Both the position numbers and the translations under genes were made by a program. A stretch of 64,000 nucleotides of DNA from Leptobrachium leishanense (taxonomy: Eukaryota; Chordata; Amphibia; Anura; Megophryidae), in assembly GCA_009667805.1 (NCBI GenBank), contig CM019071.1:51288101-51352100 (forward strand). Direction: 5' to 3'. Shown in pieces: positions 55,801 to 64,000 of this stretch (its first letter is position 1; each line of letters begins with the position of its first letter). The notes below the pieces were generated by a model. It made no database searches. It was given only the letters and a program-made list of their open reading frames with translations, and was not told where the DNA came from.

Positions 55801-57862
55801 TCATTAACAGTGAAGACCTTTATTTTCTGTAGGATTTAACCCTTTCGCTGCTGAGGCTTTTCCCGCCCCTGTGCTGAGGTCATTTTTTACCTGTTTTGCG
55901 CATCATGTTTAAACGTGTTTTGAAGGCTTATTTTAGTATATGACACCGACATATTATATATCGTTCTTTCCGTCAGACTCGGTAGATTCATAATATGTCA
56001 TTATTATATGTATACGTTATGTCATGTCTGTATATTATAACAAAAAATGCAATAAAATATGTATTTTCAATAATTTACAACGTGTAAAGTGTTTTTTTTC
56101 CACATTTTAACATGCGAGCAATTGCGGTTATATTTTGTATGGGGTGCGCTTGTTAAAAAAATTAGAGATGGGGTCTCGTTACATTTTTTTTTGGGGAAAA
56201 TGACACTATTTTTAACAAACGCACCGCATACAAAAATCGTTAGTGCAGCATCATTGTTCACATTATAATTGAAATGGGAACAATATTGCTGCATTACAAA
56301 CCCAAAAAAAAGAAAAAAAAGTGTTTATTTTTTTTTTTATTATTTTTTTTTTTAATTTTTATTTATTTATTTTTTTTTTATTTTTATTTTTTTTACAACA
56401 TTTTTAACTTTCATGTTTGGTATCGTTGGAACGGCCATGCTCTGGCCGATCCAACGATATCAAAATTTAACCCCTAGCTGCCACGGATCGGGAGATAGGG
56501 AGTTCATTGGAACTCCCTATCTCCACAGTTGGTGGCAGTTAGGGGTTAACTGTAGGACTGGCGTCATCGTGCTACGCACGATGACGCCAGTCCTCTGGGG
56601 GAGTTCCCGGAGGCTTGGCCGACATCCAAGATGTCGGCCAGCTCCCGGGAAGGATCGCGAATCGGCGCTTTTCAGCGCCGATTTGCGATCCAGCTCCCCA
56701 GGGGTTAATGCCAGGCATCATTTGGAAGGGCAGGCTGTGCCCTTCCAAATGATGCCTGGGTTAACCCCCTGTGCGCCGCCGATCGGGAGGGAGAGAGGTC
56801 CGAAGGACCTCCCCCCCTCCCTTTCAGGCGCCTCCTCCGCACATGCGGGGGGGGCGCCTGAATTAGGTGTCATCGCGCCCCCGCGATGACACCTAATAAT
56901 GGCAGCTGCTGGTCCGGATGCCGGGCTGACATCCAGGATGTCAGCCCGCACCGGAGGGGCCAGCGATCGGCCGGAACCCGGCCGAACGCTGACCCCAATG
57001 TGAGGACGCGCTCAGCGCGTCCTCAGCACACCAGCGGTAATGCTGAGGACGCGCTGAGCGCGTCCTTAGCATTGAAGTGGTTAATTATCATTCCAAAGTT
57101 GCAACTCAGCCAAGTTTAATCACTCGTCTTATTAAACTGATCAGTCTCAAAATAGAACTAAGTATCGCAGTATCCTTAATTGATCACAGATCTTAACACT
57201 CTACGATTATATAGGTGATATTATCAAAGTAATCATTCAACATCCGATGGTACAAATTTACGAAAATTTACTCGATAGCATATATAACTTGAATTGTGTT
57301 TTATAGCTGTTGTTACTAAGTATTTCGTTACTTTGACAGTGATATATCCAGATTAGAAACTGTAATCATTTTTGGATCTCAGATCATATGCATCATATAC
57401 TTATTACTTGTATTAAACTTAAAAGTATTCAATCACACCGTATTTATATAATCGTTAGTTCATTCACAGTGAAGACCTTTATTTTCTGCAGGATTTAATT
57501 ATCATTCCAAAGTTGCAACTCAGCCAAGTTTCATCACTCGTCTTGTTATGCTAATCAGTCTCAAATAGAACTAAGTATCACAAAATCCTTAATTGATCAC
57601 AGATCTTAGCACTCTACGATTATATAGGTGATATTGTCAAAGTAATCGTTCAGTTTATAAACAAAACATCCGATGGTACGAATTTACGAAAATTGACTCG
57701 ATAACATATATAGCTTGAATTGTGTTTATAGCTGTTGTTACTTGATATTCAGTTACTTTGACAGTGATATATCCAGATTAGAAACTGTAATCATTTGCAG
57801 ATCTCCGATCATGTGCATCAAAATACTTGTTACTTATAGCGTTATTTAAACATTGACTGTTT
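55775..57862 (-). repeat. tandem duplication of about 400 bp in the Penelope-like terminal region
   Basis: Unit 1 (55775-57420, minus the TTAA insert) and unit 2 (57425-57862) share caatcacaccgtatttatata, the gtgaagacctttattttctg block, attatcattccaaagttgc and tatataggtgatatt. The second unit carries the empty TTAA (57495-57498). Confidence 0.88.
55836..57084 (+). mobile_element. hairpin-rich TTAA element C (piggyBac-like)
   Basis: TTAACCCTTTCGCTGCTGAGG ... CATTGAAGTGGTTAA, 1249 bp including both TTAA. Same build as A and B. The empty site in the neighbouring tandem copy (gga-tttaattatcattcc at 57491-57508) proves that TTAA is the duplicated target. Confidence 0.94.
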
Positions 57863-58761
57863 CAGGGTTATCCAAAGAGATTCGAATTGCTTGAGAAAGG
57901 TAACCGAACGCTGAAAATCAGCGTTCGGTTACCTTTCCTGGCCATTCGGCTATCCAGAGAGCAGGCAATTCTCCAAATCCTGGCGAATTGCCTGCACATA
58001 CGGTGCCTGTTCGGTCCCTGTTCGAGGGCAGTGAAATCCCCATCAAAAAGCACTGCTTCGGCTATTCAGAGAACACAAACCAGCAGTGAAAGGTTCCCCT
58101 AATGCCCTGCCATTCGGTGGTTTAATTCGGCAAATTTATTCAGGAGAATCCCATAGGCTTCAATGTTAAAAATATTCCCGTTTTAATTCAATATCTAATA
58201 AACCGTTCATTATAAAATTCTGCAGCAAAAAGTCTCTTTATTTATAGATTTTTTAGGATACTTTAAGCATTTTTCTGAATTTTTTAAAAAAAAATTAAAA
58301 GTCCGATTTTTTTTTTTTTTTTTCAGTTTGCTTATTTTTTTTGTAACAGCCCTCTTTATTATCATTCCCTGGACCTCCTGTGAAAATTTCAGACATTTTC
58401 GCTCAGTAGTTTCTTGCAAACAGCGTTTCTTTTTCCCAGATTCATACAAATGGTTTTTCTAATTTATTCACTGCCTCCTCTACGTCACAGCTGCTTCGGC
58501 TCTGTGTGATTCGGCTCCTTTTCGGCTCCTGTTCGGCTCCTCTTCGAAGGTTAATCCAGATGTTTTTGCTTGTTTTCAGCGTGCATTCGGTTAGTTTTCG
58601 GTGAGTTTACGGCAGCTTTTCCCTGCAATTCGGGGACCCTGTGCTGTTTGCTGAATACACCGCAGGGTCACCGAAATGCAATCGGCAAAAGGAACCGAAT
58701 TGAAGAGAACGAAAAGTCACCGAACGTGCGGTGACTTTTCGAATCTCTTTGGATAACCCTG
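57863..58761. mobile_element. MITE with perfect 24-bp inverted ends
   Basis: CAGGGTTATCCAAAGAGATT at the left and its exact inverse at the right; 24 bp identical. Core shared with the GGGTTATTCAGAGAG MITEs (gcttcaatgttaaaa, tattcccgttttaattcaat). Near the left end there is a strong hairpin (ggtaaccgaacgctga / tcagcgttcggttacc, 57900-57937). Flanking target duplication not clear. Confidence 0.85.
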
Positions 58762-59278
58762 ATTGTCATAAGTCACTCTAGTGAGCCTTTTAGCCCCAGA
58801 CAAAGGAAATACTAGCGGTTTAAATAAATCATAAATTCAGCATTTGTTCAAGTCCCGAATAAGATACTGTTGATTCGGATATCAATAAGCCTCCAAAAAT
58901 TCCTATTATCTCAAGAAGATCATTCAATCATCATTTCGTTTTTGATCATTAATTTAGCATCCGATCGTTCGATCATTATTACGTTTTTAAATTCTTAAAC
59001 GATCCAAGTAGTCAATCATTCATTGATATCTTATATTAAGATTAACGATCAAATTATTCAATCATTCAGTGATATCTTATATTAGGATTAACGATCAAAT
59101 TATTCAATCATTTATTGATATCTTATATTAAGATTTCGATCATTCATTTAGCGTCCGATCGTTCGATCATTCATTTAGCGTCCAATCGTTCGATCATATT
59201 TTTGTTTTTAAATTCTTAACGATCAACGTATTCAATCATTCATTGGTATCTGATATTAAGATTTCGATCATTCAATTA
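58762..59278. repeat. degenerate 48-bp tandem repeats in the Penelope-like 3' region
   Basis: Units such as caatcattcattgatatc ... ttaagattaacgatcaaatt repeat from about 58940 to 59270, mixed with gatcgttcgatcatt palindromes. They lie just downstream, in element orientation, of the hammerhead ribozyme. Confidence 0.8.
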
Positions 59279-59319
59279 GCATCCGACGCGCGTTTCACAT
59301 ACGTGCTCCTCAGGAATGC
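59279..59319 (-). ncRNA. hammerhead ribozyme of the Penelope-like element
   Basis: Minus-strand fold: stem I GCATTC/GGATGC (six pairs, one G-U), core CTGAGGA, short stem II (G-U, C-G, A-U, loop CGTA), GAAA, tiny stem III (A-U, C-G and possibly G-C), cleavage triplet GTC. All invariant core bases are present. Penelope-like elements are known to carry such ribozymes in their terminal repeats; cleavage would define an RNA end. Confidence 0.9.
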
Positions 59320-59819
59320 TGTCTGATCTAGTATATCGGGGTTGCTTATAAAGACCTCCGTTAATTTTTTCGTTCATCACGTGACAAAATTCTCCAATCA
59401 GGTCTATTTTCTAAACCCGAAAGATTTATTGGAGAATCATTGGTTAGCTTAAACACGTGTTTATTAACGCCAATAAGGTTTCTTATTTACTATACTAAAC
59501 AGTCACTTATTTGGGCATGTTGAAAGGAGATTTTTCTTTTAAAAAAGATCTTGCTTATTAGTTCTTATCGTAAACGGTAAACAATTATACATATTTTGTT
59601 TATTTTAGCAAGGTTTCAAACTTCTTTATACGTTCGTACTATGATCATGAAAAATCCTTAACTTTTTCAGAGCATGCTACCATCTATCTCTGTTATGATC
59701 TTAGGCGTATTATGTTCATTATTAAGCTTTAAAATTATTATAATTAATAAATTCAATATTACAAAATCTTAATTTCAAATTAATTCATAAAAGTTTTTGT
59801 ATTATTTATTTTGAGAAAT

Positions 59820-62186
59820 TTACAAGAATGGAGTATAGTTAAATTCTTCATTGAGACCACTGGGAAACTGTGTTTTGAGTACATAAATCCATCTGGACTC
59901 TTTTCTTCTAAGTATTAAGTCAAAGTCACCTCTTCTTGGTCTTATTGTAATCGCCTCAATAGCTTGGAAACTTAAGCATTTCGGATCACCATTGTGATTG
60001 GCCCATACATGTCGAGATATAGGGGTTTCTGTTATGTTGATAACTGCATTTATGTGTTGTAGAATCCTCTTTTTAAACTGCTGGTATGTTTTTCCTACAT
60101 ATTGTTTCTTACAGACACAGGTAATTAAATATATAACCTTCATAGTTGTACAAGTAATTGTTTCTTTTATGGGAAACATTTTTTCCGTGATAGTACTTTT
60201 GAAGGATTCTGAATTTTCTACAAACGGACACGCTTTACAATGTCCACATCTCCGCATTCCTGGTTTTGGTTTTAACCAATGTGTTATTGGCTCATTTGTA
60301 GAAAAATGGCTATGGACTAATACATCCTTTAAATTTGTAGATCTCCTTGCTGTAAAGGATGCTGATTTCGATATTACTTTAGAAATGTTCTCGTCTAACT
60401 GTAGGATCGGCCAATACTTTTGACATATGTCTTTAATTTCATTCCATCCATTATCAAAGGTTGCAATGAATCTTATTTGTTTTTCACTCATTATTTTCTT
60501 CTTTGGAATTAATAGTTGCTTTCTGTCAGATAAAAGGGCTTTTTTATATGCTCTTTTCAGGCATCGGTTAGGGTAGCCTTTCGAGCGGAACATTTCCCTA
60601 AGTGGATTTGCCTCTTCTTTAAAGTCATCCAAGTCACTACAGTTTCTCCGGGCCCTTAAATATTGCCCTATTGGTATCCCTAATTTCAAGGGGACTGGAT
60701 GGAAACTTTCCCAGTTTAATAAGCTGTTAGTAGATGTCTCCTTTCTATAGAGTTTTGTTGATAGAGTATTTTTATTTTTTTCAATCATTAGATCTAAGAA
60801 TTGTATCCTTTCCTCACTGTTGATCAGAGTTAAAGTTAGTCCTATATTATTGATATTTAGTTCGTTAAGCCATTCTTTTAAAAGGTCTTCAGAGCCATGC
60901 CATAACAAGAAAATATCATCTATATATCTAAACCACTTTGACACATTTTCAGTGTATTTTTTAGTTTCATCAGTAAATACCATGGTTTCTTCCCATAGGG
61001 CTAAAAATAAATTTGCATAGCTTGGGGCACAGGATGTTCCCTTCGCCATGCCCCTTTTTTGCAAATAATATTTTCCATCAAAAAGAAAAAAATTATGTGT
61101 CAAGATGTAAGTAAGTAGCTCAATGATATAATTTGTCATATATTCACTATATTTTTTTCTTAAATAGTATCTACATGCTTTTATCCCTTGCTCATATGGG
61201 ATATTGTTATATAGTGCTACTACATCGAAGCTCGCTAATATAGTATTTGATGGAATTTCTATGTCCTCTAGATGTTGGAGGGCATTTTGAGTGTCTCTTG
61301 TATAGGAAGGTATTTCTTCTACTAACGGGTGTAGATAATAATCAACAAATTGACTAATTTTTTCTGTTAAGGAATTATTTCCAGCAATTATTGGGCGTCC
61401 CGGTGGATTAATCAAGGATTTATGTACCTTTGGTAAACTGTAAAGGGTTGGTATTGTTGGTCTTAAAGGTAATAATGACTTCTTTAGTTCTTCAGTAATA
61501 TGACCATCAATTATTCCTTTTTGTAATACTTTATCTAATTCCAGAAGATATTTATCTGTGGGATTAAAGGTTAATAAAGTATAACCCTCAGAATCGTTAA
61601 TTATCTGTAGACACATATCCCTATATTTAGATTTCGACATTATTACAATATTCCCTCCTTTATCTGAAGCTTTTATCTCGATACTCTTTTCATTTTTTAG
61701 TTCCTTCAATGCCATACGTTCATTTCTCGACAAATTCTGTTCTTTTTTCCAAGGTGTTATTTCCAATTTAGTTATTTCTTCAGACACTCATTTTACAAAT
61801 AAATCAATGCTCGAAAACTCAGAGAAAGACGGAGTATACTTGGATTTGTTTTTGAATTTCCTATTAATTTCCATAGAAGGTTCCTCATTCTCTTCAAGAA
61901 GATCCATTAATGTTCTTAAGTGTGGAATGTCTTCAGCTGTTATTCCCAGTTGTTTTGCTTGTCTTTCATCTTTTTTAACGAAGACTTCATGTAGTGCAAG
62001 TTTACGAGCAAAGAGGTTCAAATCTTTTATCCAGGTAAATTGATCAAACCTGGGACTTGGTACAAACGATAGACCTTTTTCTAAAATTCTTATATGCTTT
62101 TCTTGTAAAGTAAATTCTGAAAGGTTTATTATTTGATTTATATTCGTCATTGTTGATTCTTGTAACGTCTTGGTTTGTAACCCCAT
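59820..62186 (-). CDS. Penelope-like reverse transcriptase with GIY-YIG endonuclease
   Basis: Minus strand; one in-frame TGA at 61788-61790 splits a frame of about 788 codons. The N-terminal part has LSEFTLQEKHIRILEKGLSF. Numbered from just after the TGA: SLPKVHK (117-123), SFDVVALYNNIP (186-197), QKRGMAKGTSCAP (243-255), catalytic YIDD (288-291), a zinc-type CGHCKACPF in the linker, then the GIY-YIG nuclease from residue 553 (YLITCVCKKQYVGKTY, ..HINAV..). These are the parts of a Neptune/Penelope protein, which nicks DNA and copies its RNA there. Apart from the stop and a start frameshift the domains are intact, so the copy is recent. Confidence 0.94.
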
Positions 62187-62455
62187 TTCTGCCTGGGTCT
62201 CAGTCTCCCTATCTGTATTTCGTCTGTCCTGTCTGTTTCTTCTAAAAAAGAAACACTTCTTTTTTTATTATTATTAGTGAGTATTCCTCTCATCGGATTA
62301 GAATTAATGCTCGTTGATGTTGTTTTTTTAAAAACACTATCACTTTCAGATCCACTTGTTATATCTGATTGGGATGTGTCTTTTGAATATTGTTGATTTC
62401 TCTTCCGTTTCTTATCCCAAAAGATATTTTTTGTTTCAAAATCTTTTATATCCAT
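62147..62455 (-). CDS. N-terminal segment of the Penelope-like ORF2, other frame
   Basis: ATG frame of 102 codons, Lys/Ser/Thr-rich (DKKRKRNQQYSKDTSQSD), ending in RLRPRQKWG... where it overlaps the RT frame. The length, spacing and basic tail suggest it is the front of the RT protein, shifted by a single-base change around 62185. A separate small ORF is the alternative. Confidence 0.6.
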   Translation of the reverse strand: MDIKDFETKNIFWDKKRKRNQQYSKDTSQSDITSGSESDSVFKKTTSTSINSNPMRGILTNNNKKRSVSFLEETDRTDEIQIGRLRPRQKWGYKPRRYKNQQ

Positions 62456-62476
62456 TTGGAACTTGAAATGCTTTTT

Positions 62477-62950
62477 TTATTTTATTTGTTGTCTGAACCG
62501 ATCTAGATTTTTTTGTAATTTTTCTTCAAATTGTTTATAATCTTTATTTGTTTGATAGTTCTGTATATCATTTATTCGAATTTCTAATTCATCTTTTATT
62601 TTATTGAGATTTTCTTGTTCCAATTTGGTAAGGAAAATCATCAGTTTATTTGAACATTCCAGAAGTATTCCCTGCCATTCTACTATATGTTCTTCTTTAA
62701 CAATTTTGTTTGGAAGAGGTACTTCTGGTCTTAACCCTCTCGGCACCAATTTTTCTGTTATATATGTCTGCAGACTTTTTATTTCCCACCAGGACTTAAT
62801 CTGCTCTTGGTAAAACTTTTGTATTGCAAAGAAAGCTTCTGATATATCCTTTATATTTGTGTCTACTGGAAGAGATTCATTTGTAAAGACTTTCCCTGTA
62901 TCTTCTGACCATGTACTTACATCACAAAGTTGTTTTAATAATTCCGACAT
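62477..62950 (-). CDS. Penelope-like element ORF1
   Basis: 157 codons from the ATG at 62950. Helical and charged. Contains SWWEIKSLQTYITEKLVPRG, LRPEVPLPNK and EWQGILLECSNKLMIFL, then a coiled-coil-like end (LEQENLNKIKDELEIRI). An ORF of this kind precedes the RT in amphibian and fish Neptune-type elements, to my knowledge; function unknown. It ends 22 bp before the next ORF starts. Confidence 0.75.
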   Translation of the reverse strand: MSELLKQLCDVSTWSEDTGKVFTNESLPVDTNIKDISEAFFAIQKFYQEQIKSWWEIKSLQTYITEKLVPRGLRPEVPLPNKIVKEEHIVEWQGILLECSNKLMIFLTKLEQENLNKIKDELEIRINDIQNYQTNKDYKQFEEKLQKNLDRFRQQIK

Positions 62951-62993
62951 TTTATCTTTATAATACAAAAACTTTTAAACTCAAATTGGGTAT

Positions 62994-63743
62994 TGAAACC
63001 CTAATAATTGATTAGAAAGAGGTAGTCAAAAGGATTGACTACCTTAAGCGGAGCTTCTAAAAATATAGAGTCCGAAACCAATTGGGAAATAACCCGAATT
63101 CTTAGACAAAGGACCTCTCCAACTTAGAGGTTGTTGGCCAGGACATTAACATTTAAAACCAAATCTTTAATATTAAACCTATAACAAATAACATAAAGCC
63201 TTCGGAAGGTGTACAAAACAACAGATAAACATTAAGGCTAATTAAAACAATGACAATAATGATTATAATCACTTCTTAATTATATCGTGAAATACCTCTA
63301 TGAGTGATTATATTTCGAAATGATGTTGTAAACCCTGTATTAAATCATTTGGGAAGCTCCTATATAAATATAGCATTCAATTCAAAAGAGCATACTATAT
63401 ACAGGGTGCCCTTTCATGGGACACTTATAATGATCTCTTTCTTATATAGTTACTCAGAATTCAAATGGATAAGATCATTGAGATAATATAAGGCTGAATA
63501 AGTTTCCTGATGTTTTATTAGATTAGAAGCGTTTTCACTTCTTCTGCCTTAGGTTTAATTGTTGTCATATATTAGCATGATTGCTTAATCAATTAAACCG
63601 GGTCACACTCGCCTTATTAGTCGGACTTGAATGAATCATATATACCACAAAGTTCTTTTTATAAGTCTTTTATTTTAAAGGGTATATTAATGATACTTAT
63701 GAAGGATAATTCAATCACACCATAATTATATAATCGTTAGTCG
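62994..63743 (-). repeat. Penelope-like terminal repeat, truncated 5' copy
   Basis: 63012-63741 repeats 55071-55800. It stops right at the target duplication, so the 5' end of the inserted copy is truncated inside the repeat, as is usual for these elements. Confidence 0.94.
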
Positions 63744-64000
63744 CTAGTATAAATCAGTGAGACCCTTTGATGGGTGGCCTTGAAACCTCCTATGAATCAG
63801 TGAGACCCTTTGATGGGTGGCAGTGAAACCTCCTATAAATCAGTGAGACCCTTTGATGGGTGGCAGTGAAACCTCCTATAAATCAGTGAGACCCTTTGAT
63901 GGGTGGCAGTGAAACCTCCTATAAATCAGTGAGACCCTTTGATGGGTGGCAGTGAAACCTCCTATAAATCAGTGAGACCTTTTGATGGGTGGCAGTGAAA
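63744..64000. repeat. 43-bp tandem repeat at the window edge
   Basis: Units of 43 bp (atcagtgagaccctttgatg, ggtggcagtgaaacctcctataa) start at 63753, 63796, 63839 and so on, to the end. This is hAT 5' sequence; the Penelope-like element inserted in its first unit. The array probably continues beyond the window. Confidence 0.93.

Larger units (their letters stand above)
55072..63743 (-). mobile_element. Penelope-like element (Neptune-type) with terminal direct repeats
   Basis: Bounded by a 15-bp target duplication, ctagtataaatcagt, at 55057-55071 and 63744-63758, inside hAT sequence. On the minus strand it reads: truncated 5' direct repeat (63741-63012), ORF1 (62950-62477), ORF2/RT-GIY-YIG (62455-59820), then a long 3' direct-repeat region (59810-55072) with a hammerhead ribozyme. 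The 730-bp end repeat is nearly identical to 55071-55800. It is interrupted by TTAA element C and a MITE. The two non-LTR-like terminal repeats and the ribozyme are typical of Penelope-like elements. Confidence 0.93.
50316..64000 (-). mobile_element. hAT element with BED-finger transposase, split by a Penelope-like element
   Basis: The 3' end is TAGGGATGAGCCGAAC at 50316 (target side atgttgat). Then come a degenerate repeat zone, the transposase ORFs (51740-54980) and the 5' region with 43-bp repeats at the right edge. The other terminus lies beyond 64000. A Penelope-like element (55072-63743) interrupts it upstream of the transposase start. The terminus resembles that of the MITEs at 27196 and 44824. 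Confidence 0.8.

Noticed and set aside
63744..64000. Regular 43-bp repeats resembling a CRISPR array
   Set aside because: The units are contiguous with no unique spacers, in a eukaryotic transposon context.

Overview
The window is eukaryotic, very probably vertebrate and most likely amphibian (a frog). It has no bacterial gene structure. One spliced mucin-like host gene sits in a dense bed of transposable elements. The element mix fits a frog genome: CR1- and L2-type LINEs, a Penelope-like element with a GIY-YIG domain, hAT elements with 8-bp target duplications, many TTAA-flanked piggyBac-like MITEs beginning TTAACCCTTT or TTAAAG, Tc1 remnants, and LTR elements with 5-bp duplications. Species is inference; no diagnostic host gene is present.

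1-23 kb: a CT-rich microsatellite; a CR1 tail; a probable solo LTR; a Tc1-related repeat split by an L2 LINE; a 52-bp minisatellite; a 34-bp-type minisatellite carrying a SINE; a TTAA element (11917-15088) with a long palindrome whose right arm is split by a 2-kb hAT element full of minisatellite (12326-14377); a TTAAAG MITE; and a 331-bp tandem repeat (19076-19810) carrying two hammerhead ribozymes and an octamer motif. Next comes a MITE with GGGTTATTCAGAGAG termini that holds a hairpin-rich TTAA element.

23.4-31.8 kb: a five-level nest that can be proved from target-site duplications. A hAT element contains a LINE on the minus strand. The LINE is split by a full-length LTR retrotransposon, which is split by a hAT MITE, which is split by a solo LTR.

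32.9-43 kb: a solo LTR with a CR1 insert, then the host gene on the plus strand. A 2.48-kb Thr/Ala/Pro VNTR exon (34630-37112) is followed by a phase-matched transmembrane exon (39778-39872) and a candidate cytoplasmic-tail exon (from 42784). The introns hold MITEs, a foldback element and a SINE. 43-50 kb holds more MITEs and Tc1-related repeat.

50.3-64 kb: a degenerate hAT element with BED-finger transposase (minus strand), interrupted 5' of its transposase by a Penelope-like element (55072-63743) with a 15-bp target duplication. The Penelope-like element carries an upstream ORF, an RT/GIY-YIG ORF with one stop, direct terminal repeats and a hammerhead ribozyme, and is itself hit by a TTAA element and a MITE. 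The hAT continues off the right edge as a 43-bp tandem repeat.

Functional logic: the autonomous-type elements (hAT transposase, Penelope-like RT, LINE RT) share termini or tails with short non-autonomous neighbours, so much of the window can be read as parasites and their satellites. All calls come from reading the sequence; no database search was run.
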